This document shows positions 25,182 to 33,994 of a stretch of 64,000 nt of DNA, in pieces (position 1 is the first letter of the stretch; every line of letters starts with the position of its first letter). Source of the DNA: Pseudoalteromonas sp049257235 (GTDB lineage Bacteria; Pseudomonadota; Gammaproteobacteria; Enterobacterales; Alteromonadaceae); the NCBI RefSeq assembly GCF_049257235.1, contig NZ_JBMMUF010000003.1, positions 248,001-312,000 of the forward strand, given 5' to 3'. The position numbers and the translations under genes are program-made. The notes beneath the pieces are model-generated. The model searched no databases. It was not told where the DNA came from and saw nothing but the letters and a program-made list of their open reading frames with translations.

Positions 25182-25270
25182 CTATTCTTCTAACTCGTCT
25201 ATTTATATCGTTATTTATGGCATCTAAGGCTAATGAAAACGGCCTCAGCTGGCGCCAAATTCTACCGCAA

Positions 25271-26653
25271 TTATGGTGTAGGTTGCGAGTTTATCTCAAC
25301 TTTTATCTGGCGGATCTGCTTTGCATAAGGCTTTATGCCGGAAATTTTATTTGCGATTTCACCACGCTGAGCATCAAGTTCTGACTTAGTCGCTGCGGGG
25401 GACCATGTAACCACATACCACCCTTTATCAGCTCGGAAATAATGCTTTGCACTCCCTTGAAGCTGATAACGCTGAAGGTACGCATTAAGTTGCGATTGGC
25501 TAGAAATAATGGTTAATTGCCATACCCATAAGTCATCGTTTTGTTGCTGATACCAAGGGTGATCAAACGCCTCTCCCTGTGTGTACGCAACAACATCGGT
25601 ATTCGTATTACTTTGATTCAACTCGGTGTTAGTCTGAGTTAGTATCTGCTGCTTGGGCGGCTGTGCGACTTCATCAGCGTCCTTTTCTGATGGTTCAGAA
25701 GGTGTTTCTACCTGCGCTTGTGATTCGACCAGCTCCTGTGGAGGCGTCGTCAAAATTGACTCGTTCTCATGCTCAACGGTGTTATTGCTCGCTGACTCTG
25801 ATGCAGGCTCTTCATTCTTAATACTGATGTCACTGCCATTATCTGGCTCTTCAACAACTTGATTCCCCTCGCTTAGGCGCGGCAAATCCACAATGACTAA
25901 GGCAGGCTGCTGGTCACTATCAGGCAACGCATCTTGAGCATCAGGATTAAACTGAACTACGGCCCCGATCAGGGTGATCACGCACAGCAACGCAAAGGCA
26001 ATTATCCAATTTGTGTTGAATCGATTAGCCTGTACTTTTGGCATTTGCTGCTCACTGCGTTGCCATTGTAATAGCAGTGCTGGATTACCGTTACATGCAT
26101 CTAAAAACTCAGAAAATATTAAATCTTCTCTGGGTGGCAAAGTTTCATAGAAAAAGCCCATCAGTCGCAGGCTTTCTTGGGGTGTTAACGGCTCAAGGTG
26201 AATATCGATAGCACCATCGAATAACCCTCCCTGAGACGACGCACAAAGGATATAAAGAGTGCAAGGTGCATTGATAGCTAACCATTCAAGCTCTGCGATA
26301 AGCTCTTGTGATAAGTGTTTGGCATTATCGATGACCCACAAGATTTCTCTTTCACCTTGCTCGTCGTGCAAGCGAAGAAAGTTTTCACGCAATGACTGTG
26401 ATACATCGATCAATGGGTAAGAAAAGCTGTGCTCCAACAACTGTGTTTGCACGTCGGCATCTGACGTCGACGTACTGACCAATACATAGGCTTTATTATA
26501 TTCTTCGTAGTGATCAGTTATGAAATGTTCTAGTAGATAGCTTTTACCGTAACCTGCGCCACCCACTACATGGATGAGATTCTGACCATAACTAAATTGT
26601 AAAGCGATGCGATGAGCTAACGCTTCACGAGAGGGAAGAATTTGCGACTGCAT
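25271..26653 (-). CDS. damX: DamX-like cell-division protein (ATPase plus SPOR)
   Basis: This 460-residue inner-membrane protein has a cytoplasmic AAA/P-loop domain (Walker A 'GGAGYGKS' at 31-38, 'LWVIDNAKHL' as Walker B), one membrane helix near 216-235, an acidic Glu/Ser/Gln-rich periplasmic linker, and a C-terminal SPOR domain (about 370-455) that binds denuded peptidoglycan at the septum. Its start overlaps the aroB stop as TAATG, so the two are translationally coupled. Confidence 0.9.
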   Translation of the reverse strand: MQSQILPSREALAHRIALQFSYGQNLIHVVGGAGYGKSYLLEHFITDHYEEYNKAYVLVSTSTSDADVQTQLLEHSFSYPLIDVSQSLRENFLRLHDEQGEREILWVIDNAKHLSQELIAELEWLAINAPCTLYILCASSQGGLFDGAIDIHLEPLTPQESLRLMGFFYETLPPREDLIFSEFLDACNGNPALLLQWQRSEQQMPKVQANRFNTNWIIAFALLCVITLIGAVVQFNPDAQDALPDSDQQPALVIVDLPRLSEGNQVVEEPDNGSDISIKNEEPASESASNNTVEHENESILTTPPQELVESQAQVETPSEPSEKDADEVAQPPKQQILTQTNTELNQSNTNTDVVAYTQGEAFDHPWYQQQNDDLWVWQLTIISSQSQLNAYLQRYQLQGSAKHYFRADKGWYVVTWSPAATKSELDAQRGEIANKISGIKPYAKQIRQIKVEINSQPTP

Positions 26654-27723
26654 TAGTGTGCGAGCAATACCTGAAGTTCGCCTTCGGTGACGTCATCAAC
26701 CAACTCACATCGACCAAATTGAACAGGCAAGATAAAGCGAATTCGCCCTGCCTTATTCTTTTTGTCCTTGCGCATGTGATTCATAAAATCATCGAAGGTC
26801 ATCTGTGCTGGTACATCGGTTGGCAAGTCGTATGCTTTGATAAGACTCACTGTGCGCGCCAGCTCAGCATCGGTTAAATCACCTCTGCTGTGTGCCAACG
26901 TTGCGGCCAATACCATGCCGGTAGCGACAGCCTCTCCGTGCAGCCATACTCCATAACCCATTTGCGCCTCAATGGCATGCCCAAATGTATGGCCCAAATT
27001 GAGTAATGCACGCAGCCCTGCTTCTTTTTCATCTTGGGCGACTATTTCAGCTTTGATAGCACAACAACGATGTATTACACGCGGCAAGATATCAGCATCA
27101 AGCGCCTGAATTTGCTCACGGCTATTCTCTAGCAGCGTAAACAACTCTGTGTCATAAATTAAACCATACTTGATGACTTCAGCCATACCCGCTGCAAACT
27201 CTTTCGCAGGCAGAGTTTTTAGGACTTCAGTATCAATAAATACCGCCTGAGGCTGATAAAACGCACCAATCATATTCTTACCCTGTGGGTGATTGACCGC
27301 TGTTTTACCACCAACTGAAGAGTCTACTTGCGATAATAACGTCGTTGGTATTTGAATAAATGGCACGCCACGCTGATAACACGCAGCAACAAACCCTGTT
27401 AAATCACCAATTACACCGCCACCTAACGCAATCAAACAGGTATCGCGACCACAATTATGCTCAAGTAGAAACGCATTGAGACGCTCAAACCATTCTAAGG
27501 ATTTATATTGCTCACCATCAGGCATAACGAATGTTAATGGTTCTAGATGGGCTAGCGTGTTGTGTAACGTACTGAGGTATAGAGGAGAGATTGTTTCATT
27601 GGTAACAATTACCGGCCTACTTTTACCAATAAATTGGCTTAGCATTTGGTTTTTTTGCAGCAGATTGCTACCAATGAATATAGGATAACTGCGCTCACCG
27701 AGTTCAACATTAAGTTCCAGCAT
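26653..27723 (-). CDS. aroB: 3-dehydroquinate synthase
   Basis: This 356-residue NAD- and zinc-dependent enzyme performs step 2 of the shikimate pathway. Visible motifs are 'ALGGGVIGDLTGFVAACYQRG' in part (the nucleotide region), the zinc-site 'MAEVIKYG', and the zinc His in 'NLGHTFGHAIE' and 'WLHGEAVATGM'. It follows aroK by 20 bases and overlaps damX by one base. Confidence 0.96.
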   Translation of the reverse strand: MLELNVELGERSYPIFIGSNLLQKNQMLSQFIGKSRPVIVTNETISPLYLSTLHNTLAHLEPLTFVMPDGEQYKSLEWFERLNAFLLEHNCGRDTCLIALGGGVIGDLTGFVAACYQRGVPFIQIPTTLLSQVDSSVGGKTAVNHPQGKNMIGAFYQPQAVFIDTEVLKTLPAKEFAAGMAEVIKYGLIYDTELFTLLENSREQIQALDADILPRVIHRCCAIKAEIVAQDEKEAGLRALLNLGHTFGHAIEAQMGYGVWLHGEAVATGMVLAATLAHSRGDLTDAELARTVSLIKAYDLPTDVPAQMTFDDFMNHMRKDKKNKAGRIRFILPVQFGRCELVDDVTEGELQVLLAH

Positions 27724-27743
27724 GCGCAGTCTCCTTTTAATAT

Positions 27744-28262
27744 TTAGAAATTGAGTTTCTCGATAATTTGATTCGCAACGACTTTAGCGCTTTGCTCGTC
27801 AGTACGCACCACGATATCAGCAACTTCTTGATACAAAGGATTACGCTCCTCGGCAAGACGTTCTAATACGTTTTTAGGTGCTTCTTCTGTTTGTAACAGA
27901 GGACGACGCTTGTCACGCTGTGTACGAGCAACTTGCTTTTCGATTGGGGTTTCTAGGTATACAACGATACCGCGAGCAGACAGTTTGTTGCGTACTTCTT
28001 TACTGACTACTGAACCACCACCTGTTGCAAGTACGATACCTTGAAGTTCAGTAAGATCAGTGATCACTGCTTCTTCACGACGACGGAAACCATCCTCGCC
28101 TTCAATATCAAATACCCAAGCGATATCCGCACCTGTGCGGCGCTCGATTTCGTTATCTGAGTCATAAAACTCAAGGTGTAGTTGGTCTGCAATGTGGCGA
28201 CCAATTGTGCTCTTTCCGGCCCCCATAGGACCTACTAGAAATATATTACGTTTCTCAGCCAT
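27744..28262 (-). CDS. aroK: Shikimate kinase I
   Basis: This 172-residue P-loop kinase phosphorylates shikimate. Walker A is 'GPMGAGKST' (11-19), substrate residues lie in 'FYDSDNEIERRTG' and 'GFRRREEAV', 'ATGGGSV' is the third motif, and 'DKRRPLLQ' is the lid. It is the first gene of aroK-aroB-damX-dam. In many relatives pilMNOPQ precedes aroK; here the upstream gene is sspB instead. Confidence 0.96.
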   Translation of the reverse strand: MAEKRNIFLVGPMGAGKSTIGRHIADQLHLEFYDSDNEIERRTGADIAWVFDIEGEDGFRRREEAVITDLTELQGIVLATGGGSVVSKEVRNKLSARGIVVYLETPIEKQVARTQRDKRRPLLQTEEAPKNVLERLAEERNPLYQEVADIVVRTDEQSAKVVANQIIEKLNF

Positions 28263-28621
28263 ATCTTTTAGTACAAACGAACTCTAAAATTTGAAATAAA
28301 ACCCCGCCTCGCGACTGGCCCCAAAATTCAAGGGTGAGATTATCTCAGTAATTTATGCCTGTTTTCAAGCATAATACTGCAAATAATTACAGTAGACGGA
28401 TGGTCGGTGATAGAAATCCAATCAAGTCGTGAAAACGATTCTGTAATACGTTGGCTTTCTATGATTAGTCGTGGATTAAAGCCTATTAACCTTTGCTGTT
28501 TATGTGCCTAAAATAATACTTCACTGAACTTTCAGGCGCGTCACGTTTAACGAGTAAACGGCAATGACGGTGCATGCAATTTAGCGCATAAAACAAACCG
28601 CAAAGACTAACAGTCTTAGGC
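28263..28621. other. Intergenic region between sspB and aroK
   Basis: No gene is visible in these 359 bases. It should hold the aroK promoter (minus strand). Just after the sspB stop a weak hairpin AAGACT-3 nt-AGTCTT (28603-28617) is followed on the minus strand by a T-rich stretch and may end the sspAB transcript. No remnant of pilQ is recognisable. Confidence 0.4.
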
Positions 28622-29101
28622 TTATTTGATCACTTTTAAGTGACTGCTTTTCTTACCTTTTTTGTCGTCCTGACTTTGTTCACGACTCGTGTGCGGATTA
28701 GGGTTTTCTATCGCCTCAAATCCAGCATTAGAGTGTTCTGCTGACTCAGTGCTTTGCGGTACTGCGCCTTCACTCTGTTGCTCTTCGTAAGTCTCATCAT
28801 GAGTAAATACGGTGCCTTCACCATTTTCACGTGCATAAATAGCCAAGATTGCTCCCATTGGCACGAACACCTGCATAGGCTGTCCGCCAAAACGCGCATT
28901 AAAAGACAATGCGGCGTTATCCATAGAGAATGCTGTAACAGCAGTTGGGCTAATATTCAGTACAATTTGCCCATCTTGAACAAATTGCAATGGCACTTGT
29001 ACGTTCGCAAAATCGGCGTCAACAACCAGGTGCGGAGTGCACTGGTTGTCAACTATCCAATCATAGAAAGCACGAAGTAGATAAGGTCTATTCGGCGTCA
29101 T
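28622..29101 (-). CDS. sspB: ClpXP protease specificity-enhancing factor SspB
   Basis: This 159-residue adaptor delivers ssrA-tagged and other substrates to ClpXP. The N-terminal folded domain (about 1-110) includes 'YLLRAFYDWIVDN', 'TPHLVVDAD' and 'ILAIYARENGEG'. An acidic flexible linker then leads to the short ClpX-binding tail 'SSHLKVIK'. The start codon overlaps the sspA stop as TAATG. Confidence 0.95.
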   Translation of the reverse strand: MTPNRPYLLRAFYDWIVDNQCTPHLVVDADFANVQVPLQFVQDGQIVLNISPTAVTAFSMDNAALSFNARFGGQPMQVFVPMGAILAIYARENGEGTVFTHDETYEEQQSEGAVPQSTESAEHSNAGFEAIENPNPHTSREQSQDDKKGKKSSHLKVIK

Positions 29102-29727
29102 TATAGACGGATCTCACGTTCTGCTTCAGTTAGAGATGCTTGGAATGACTCACGCTCGAATAAGCGGATCATGTATTCTTTAAGCTCTTTACTGCCAGCA
29201 CCGCTTAGCTCAATACCTAGCTCAGGTAAACGCCATAATAGTGGCGCTAAGTAACAGTCAACTAGGCTAAACTCTTCACTCATGAAGTAAGGTGCTTCAT
29301 TGAAGATAGGTGCTACAGAAAGCAAAGCTTCAGTTAGTTCTTTGCGAGCTTGCTCTGCATCACTTCCACCGGCATAAATTTTTGCAGCCAGAGAATACCA
29401 ATCAGTATCGATACGGTGCATCATCAAACGACTGCGTCCACGCATTACTGGGTATACAGGCATTAACGGAGGATGCGGGAAGCGCTCATCCAAATATTCC
29501 ATAATGATGTTTGCTTGGTACAAACCCAGCTCACGATCAATCAAAGTAGGAACTGTGCCGTACGGGTTAATTTCGTGCAAAGCCTCTGGCAAGTTATCCT
29601 TCTCCGCCAAATGAATATCCACGCTAACGCCTTTTTCAGCCAACACAATTCGAACTTGATGGCTGTACATACAGTTAGCACCGGAAAACAACGTCATTAC
29701 AGGGCGTTTATTGGCAGCAACGGCCAT
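29101..29727 (-). CDS. sspA: Stringent starvation protein A
   Basis: This 208-residue GST-fold protein binds RNA polymerase in enteric bacteria and affects transcription in stationary phase. The N-domain 'VMTLFSGANCMYSHQVRIVL' keeps the family pattern; the family lacks glutathione transferase activity. I start at the ATG at 29727 because GGAGGT lies 5 bases before it; an ATG 12 bases further up overlaps that site. Coupled to sspB. Confidence 0.94.
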   Translation of the reverse strand: MAVAANKRPVMTLFSGANCMYSHQVRIVLAEKGVSVDIHLAEKDNLPEALHEINPYGTVPTLIDRELGLYQANIIMEYLDERFPHPPLMPVYPVMRGRSRLMMHRIDTDWYSLAAKIYAGGSDAEQARKELTEALLSVAPIFNEAPYFMSEEFSLVDCYLAPLLWRLPELGIELSGAGSKELKEYMIRLFERESFQASLTEAEREIRL

Positions 29728-29766
29728 GCCTACCTCCATTAAAAAATCACAAAGTACTTAATACTT

Positions 29767-29795
29767 TTTAGATCAGCGCTCAAGAATTTGGTCAA
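29767..29795 (-). promoter_or_regulatory. Promoter of sspAB
   Basis: On the minus strand TTGACC (29790-29795) and TCTAAA (29767-29772) are separated by exactly 17 bases, 40 bases upstream of the sspA start codon. Match to the sigma-70 consensus is 5 of 6 and 4 of 6. Confidence 0.6.
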
Positions 29796-29820
29796 ATTCT
29801 AAGCAATCATTATAAACAGC

Positions 29821-29842
29821 AATAGGGGCATACGCCCCTATT
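29821..29842 (-). terminator. Terminator after petC
   Basis: AATAGGGGC and GCCCCTATT form a perfect 9-bp stem with a 4-base loop, 25 bases after the petC stop. On the minus strand the sequence after it is only moderately T-rich, so it may end or just stabilise the pet message. Confidence 0.6.
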
Positions 29843-29866
29843 CAGTTAACTGGTTGATTATTCTAA

Positions 29867-30604
29867 TTAATGAACATCACGCCAGTATTCTTTCTTCAGT
29901 AAGAAAGCAAGAATGAACAGAATAAATAGGAAACCAAGTACTTTGATACCCAATGATTCTGACTCTAAACGCGATGGCTCACCTACGTACTCAAGGAAGT
30001 TAGTAATGTCACGAGCAGCTTGGTCGTATTCAACATCACTCATTTCACCTGTGCCGTCAGTTTCCACTGCAACCACTTTCTTAACTGTTTTACCGTTCTC
30101 TTCAACTTCCTCATATACAGGAGTTGGTAAACCTTGAAGTTCTTGCAGAACGTGTGGCATACCTACTGAAGGGAACACGATGTTGTTAACGCCAAATGGA
30201 CGTGACTCATCTTTATAGAACGACTTTAAGTACGTGTAGATGTAGTCAGGTGATTTAACACGAGCAATAAGCGTTAAATCTGGTGGCGCAGCACCAAACC
30301 ATTTCGCCGCATCATCTTCGTCCATTGCATTAGTAATGTGGCTACCTACTTTTGAACCATCGAAAATAAGCGTCTCTTCACCAATCTCAGTTGGGATTCC
30401 GATATCACGGAATGTACGCTCATAACGCTGATACTGCATTTGGTGACAACCAAGACAGTAGTTCATAAATAACTTGGCACCGCGCTGCAATGAAGCTTGG
30501 TCAGTCAAATCGATGTTTGCATCTTGCAATGGCATCGATGGGCCAGCTGCCATAGATAGTGTTGGCAGCAATGCGAATAAACCAATAACTAGCTTTTTCA
30601 TCAT
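29867..30604 (-). CDS. petC: Ubiquinol-cytochrome c reductase, cytochrome c1 subunit
   Basis: This periplasm-facing haem protein passes electrons from the Rieske protein to soluble cytochrome c. It has 245 residues: a signal peptide (1-19), the c-haem site C50-C53-H54 in 'MNYCLGCHQMQY', 'APPDLTLIAR', and a C-terminal anchor helix ('FLFILFILAFLL'). A short Glu/Val-rich insert sits at about 155-180. It overlaps petB by 4 bases (ATGA). Confidence 0.94.
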   Translation of the reverse strand: MMKKLVIGLFALLPTLSMAAGPSMPLQDANIDLTDQASLQRGAKLFMNYCLGCHQMQYQRYERTFRDIGIPTEIGEETLIFDGSKVGSHITNAMDEDDAAKWFGAAPPDLTLIARVKSPDYIYTYLKSFYKDESRPFGVNNIVFPSVGMPHVLQELQGLPTPVYEEVEENGKTVKKVVAVETDGTGEMSDVEYDQAARDITNFLEYVGEPSRLESESLGIKVLGFLFILFILAFLLKKEYWRDVH

Positions 30605-31866
30605 TTCGTCAACCTCTCTGGCAATGGCTTAGTTTTCTCATTCTTCGAATAGAAGAACAATAACACGAAGAACATGAAGTACGTCACCGTCGTGATTTGC
30701 GACAATATCGTCTTAAAGTCCGTTTGCGGAGTAGCACCAACCCAACCTAGGATTACGAAAGTTACTACAAATTGTGCGATGTTTAGCTTGTGTAAACCAC
30801 AACGGTAGCGAATCGAGCGAACTTTACCACGGTCAATCCAAGGTAGTAGCGCTAGCACTACAATTGAAGCACCCATTGCAATTACACCCAGCAGCTTGTC
30901 TGGGATTGCACGCAGAATCGCATAGAACGGCGTGAAGTACCAAACAGGGAAGATGTGCTCAGGTGTTTTCAGTGGGTTGGCAGCTTCAAAGTTAGGCGCT
31001 TCAAGGAAGAAACCACCCATCTCTGGTGCGAAGAACACCACGTAACAGAAGAAAATCAAGAAGCCCACAACACCCACAATATCTTTTACTGTGTAGTAAG
31101 GGTGGAAAGGGATCGCATCAACGATGTCTTTCTTATTTGTATAGTATTCGTGGAATTCGAATTTTGCTTTGTCTTCTTCAGCAACTGTACCCTTCTTACG
31201 CTTGATATCGATACCGTCTGGGTTGTTTGAACCCACTTCGTGAAGCGCAACAATATGAAGGAATACTAAAATAACTAGCACAAGTGGCAGTGCAATTACG
31301 TGCAGGGCGAAGAAGCGGTTAAGCGTTGCACCTGAAATTACGTAGTCACCACGGATCCAAAGTGTTAAGTCGTCACCAATAACAGGAATCGCACCAAACA
31401 GTGAAATGATTACCTGTGCACCCCAGAATGACATTTGACCCCATGGTAGTAAGTATCCCATGAACGCTTCAGCCATTAGTGCTAAGAAGATGAACATACC
31501 GAACAACCACAGTAGCTCACGTGGCTTTTGGTAAGAACCGTAGATCATGCCACGGAACATGTGCAAGTAAACAACTACGAAGAACGCCGAGGCACCCGTA
31601 GAATGCAGATAACGTAGCAACCAACCGTATTCAACATCACGCATGATGTATTCTACAGAAGCAAACGCGCCTTCAGCAGAAGGTACGAAGTTCATCGTTA
31701 ACCAGATACCGGTTACGATTTGGTTTACGAGTACTAGCATGGCTAGTGAGCCAAAGAAGTACCAGAAGTTAAAGTTTTTCGGTGCGGGATATTGTGCGAT
31801 GTGCATATTCCAGACGCGAGTCATTGGAATACGATCATCAATCCAACTGATAATTTTACCAAACAT
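30601..31866 (-). CDS. petB: Ubiquinol-cytochrome c reductase, cytochrome b subunit
   Basis: This 421-residue integral membrane protein has eight or so helices and binds the two b haems and both quinone sites. Haem-ligand helices carry 'LLRYLHSTGASAFFVVVYLH' and 'FFALHVIALPLVLVILVFLH'. The quinol-site motif PEWY appears as 'FPVWYFTPFYAILR', an altered form with V in place of E. Its start overlaps the petA stop as TAATG. Part of petABC. Confidence 0.94.
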   Translation of the reverse strand: MFGKIISWIDDRIPMTRVWNMHIAQYPAPKNFNFWYFFGSLAMLVLVNQIVTGIWLTMNFVPSAEGAFASVEYIMRDVEYGWLLRYLHSTGASAFFVVVYLHMFRGMIYGSYQKPRELLWLFGMFIFLALMAEAFMGYLLPWGQMSFWGAQVIISLFGAIPVIGDDLTLWIRGDYVISGATLNRFFALHVIALPLVLVILVFLHIVALHEVGSNNPDGIDIKRKKGTVAEEDKAKFEFHEYYTNKKDIVDAIPFHPYYTVKDIVGVVGFLIFFCYVVFFAPEMGGFFLEAPNFEAANPLKTPEHIFPVWYFTPFYAILRAIPDKLLGVIAMGASIVVLALLPWIDRGKVRSIRYRCGLHKLNIAQFVVTFVILGWVGATPQTDFKTILSQITTVTYFMFFVLLFFYSKNEKTKPLPERLTK

Positions 31867-32462
31867 TATGCTGCCCCTTCGCCTTCTTCTAAACCAACTA
31901 AGATAGTTGTGTCGTCAATGAAATAATAAGGAGGGACCTCTAGGTTTAGAGGCGCTGGAACCGACTGGAATACTCGACCAGCCATGTCAAACTTAGAACC
32001 GTGACATGGACAGAAGAAACCATCATCTGTACCTTCCACTTTTTCACCAAAGCCACCTTGTAAGAAGCTTGGTGAACAACCTAGGTGAGTACAAATACCC
32101 ACAGCAACAAAGATACTTTCTTTAATAGAACGGAACTCGTTCTGCGCGAACTCAGGCTGTTGCGGTTCTTCAGACTGAGGGTCACGGAGTTTATCTTCGT
32201 GTGCTTTAAGTTGTTTTAGCATTTCCGGTGTGCGCGAAATAACCCATACAGGTTTGCCTCGCCATTCAACACGGATCAGTTGTCCTGGTTCTAGCTTTGA
32301 AATATCTACTTCTACGGGTGCACCCGCAGATTTAGCTCTTTCACTAGGGTTCCAAGACGCAATAAAAGGAACAGCAGCTCCAACCGCACCCACGCCACCT
32401 ACAACAGAGGTAGCAATGGTCAAAAAGCGGCGTCGGCTGTTGTCTACAGGCGCATTGCTCAT
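31866..32462 (-). CDS. petA: Ubiquinol-cytochrome c reductase, Rieske iron-sulfur subunit
   Basis: This 198-residue protein carries the 2Fe-2S cluster of the bc1 complex. The N-terminus 'SRRRFLTIATS' is a Tat-type signal anchor. Cluster ligands are C124 and H126 in 'CTHLGC' and C151 and H154 in 'CPCHGS', with C129-C153 as the stabilising disulfide. GGAGAT precedes the ATG. It is first in petABC. Confidence 0.96.
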   Translation of the reverse strand: MSNAPVDNSRRRFLTIATSVVGGVGAVGAAVPFIASWNPSERAKSAGAPVEVDISKLEPGQLIRVEWRGKPVWVISRTPEMLKQLKAHEDKLRDPQSEEPQQPEFAQNEFRSIKESIFVAVGICTHLGCSPSFLQGGFGEKVEGTDDGFFCPCHGSKFDMAGRVFQSVPAPLNLEVPPYYFIDDTTILVGLEEGEGAA

Positions 32463-32873
32463 CCACTTATCTCCACTATGATTCTCAACACTTGCTATAT
32501 TGAGAACATCAGTTACAGCAGGTTAATTTTTTGAAGTTACAAAATAGAAGCGATCATAAATAAAAGCCTTGATTAAAACAAGGTTATTCACTGTTTCGCA
32601 GTCGAATAAACACCCGTCTTGTACGTTGTACGCAACCAAAACGCTTATTCGATTATTAAGCAGTGTTTAATAGTACCGCACTTACTCGCCGCCGGTGGTG
32701 ATAAAGATCAATATCCAAGCAGCTAAGTAATTTAAAAACCAATAGTCTATTTGCCCCGCAATTGTAGCAAAAATTTTCTAGGATTATCGGTCTGATTTGC
32801 ATTAAATCAGTGAAATTAAGAAATATTCGTGTTGAAAAAGCAAAGACCAAGAGAAATTTTTGCAACAGGCAAT
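32463..32873. other. Intergenic region upstream of petA
   Basis: No gene is visible. It must hold the petABC promoter (minus strand). Two inverted repeats stand out: TTCTCAA/TTGAGAA with an 11-base gap at 32482-32506, 20 bases before the petA start, and CTGATTT/AAATCAG with a 5-base gap at 32792-32810. Either could be an operator or a message hairpin; neither matches an FNR or ArcA site by spacing. Confidence 0.4.
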
Positions 32874-32909
32874 AAAAAACCCGGTTTGCCAAAAGCAAAG
32901 CCGGGTTTT
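32874..32909 (-). terminator. Terminator of the rplM-rpsI operon
   Basis: On the minus strand a long GC-cored stem (AAAACCCGGC...GCAAACCGGG) is followed by TTTTTT, 22 bases after the rpsI stop. It is a textbook intrinsic terminator. Confidence 0.9.
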
Positions 32910-32931
32910 GAAATTCTGGATACGTAATAAA

Positions 32932-33321
32932 TTAACGCTTCGAGAACTGTGTTTTCTTACGTGCTTTCTTAAGACCCACTTTCTTACGCTCAACTTTACG
33001 AGCGTCGCGAGTAACAAAGCCAGCTTTACGTAGTGGAGAACGAAGAGACTCGTCAAACTCCATCAGCGCACGAGTAATACCGTGACGAATAGCACCCGCT
33101 TGACCAGTAGTACCACCACCTTCAACAGTGATGTATAGGTCAAACTTTTCAGTCATTTCAACAAGCTCTAGAGGCTGACGAACAACCATGCGAGCAGTTT
33201 CACGACCGAAGTATTCTTCGATAGAACGTTGATTGATTACGATGTTGCCAGTGCCTGGGCGTAAGAATACGCGAGCACTTGAACTTTTACGACGACCTGT
33301 ACCGTAGTATTGATTTGCCAT
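32932..33321 (-). CDS. rpsI: 30S ribosomal protein S9
   Basis: This 129-residue ribosomal protein has the family start 'QYYGTGRRKSSSARVFLRPG' and the conserved basic C-terminal tail ending 'FSKR', which reaches the P-site tRNA. It follows rplM by 10 bases in the universal rplM-rpsI pair. Confidence 0.98.
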   Translation of the reverse strand: MANQYYGTGRRKSSSARVFLRPGTGNIVINQRSIEEYFGRETARMVVRQPLELVEMTEKFDLYITVEGGGTTGQAGAIRHGITRALMEFDESLRSPLRKAGFVTRDARKVERKKVGLKKARKKTQFSKR

Positions 33322-33331
33322 GATGTGCTCC

Positions 33332-33760
33332 TTAAATGTCTAGAACCTGAGGCTGCTGTGCAGCGTGGTTGTGCTCAGTACCTGCGTAAACTTTAAGTTT
33401 ACGGAACATTGCACGGCCTAGAGGACCACGTGGCAACATACCTTTAACCGCTTTCTCAATGATCATCTCAGGTGCTTTAGCTTGAAGCTTCTCAAAGTTG
33501 ATAGATTTCAGGCCACCTGGGTAACCAGTGTGTGCGTGGTACATTTTGTTCTGAGTTTTGTTACCAGTTACAGTAACTTTCTCAGCATTGATTACGATGA
33601 TGTAGTCACCAGTATCAACGTGTGGAGTGTACTCAGCTTTATGCTTACCGCGAAGACGACGAGCGATTTCAGTAGCGATACGACCTAAAGTTTTACCTTC
33701 AGCGTCAACTACGTACCAGTCACGTTTTACTGATTCTGGTTTAGCAACAAACGTTTTCAT
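33332..33760 (-). CDS. rplM: 50S ribosomal protein L13
   Basis: This 142-residue early-assembly 23S rRNA-binding protein shows the family segments 'VDAEGKTLGRIATEIARRL', 'YHAHTGYPGG' and 'MLPRGPLGRAMFRKL'. In E. coli L13 also represses its own operon; no such site can be read here. It is transcribed from the promoter at 33911-33939. Confidence 0.98.
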   Translation of the reverse strand: MKTFVAKPESVKRDWYVVDAEGKTLGRIATEIARRLRGKHKAEYTPHVDTGDYIIVINAEKVTVTGNKTQNKMYHAHTGYPGGLKSINFEKLQAKAPEMIIEKAVKGMLPRGPLGRAMFRKLKVYAGTEHNHAAQQPQVLDI

Positions 33761-33910
33761 TTATAAAAATCCAATGTTTACAATTATAAAACCACAAGCA
33801 GAAAGTATTTCTGCTGCTCTATTAAATTTGCTTCAACCCCTTCGAGTTTAAGACTTAACCCTCAGTAGTGGCTAAACAACCGAGGTAGAACGGCTAGTGG
33901 TAGGCGCGGG

Positions 33911-33939
33911 AGTATACCAGCTCGAAATAGAGATTGCTA
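33911..33939 (-). promoter_or_regulatory. Promoter of rplM-rpsI
   Basis: On the minus strand a -10 TATACT (33911-33916) lies 17 bases from a weak -35 TAGCAA (33934-33939) and is followed by CCCGCGCC, a GC-rich discriminator typical of stringently controlled ribosomal promoters. It leaves a leader of about 145 bases before rplM. Confidence 0.6.
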
Positions 33940-33994
33940 CCGCTTAGGTGTTTTTTTGTTCACCTTTTAAGCGACTCTTTTTGCGCCCCTCGAG

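Noticed and set aside
32792..32810. CTGATTT-N5-AAATCAG as an FNR-type site for petABC
   Set aside because: FNR sites need TTGAT-N4-ATCAA; the half-sites here are too far apart.
33917..33990. AGGTG/CACCT repeat flanking a T run after zapE as a terminator
   Set aside because: Only five pairs are formed around a T-rich loop, and the T run is on the wrong side for zapE; evidence is too weak.
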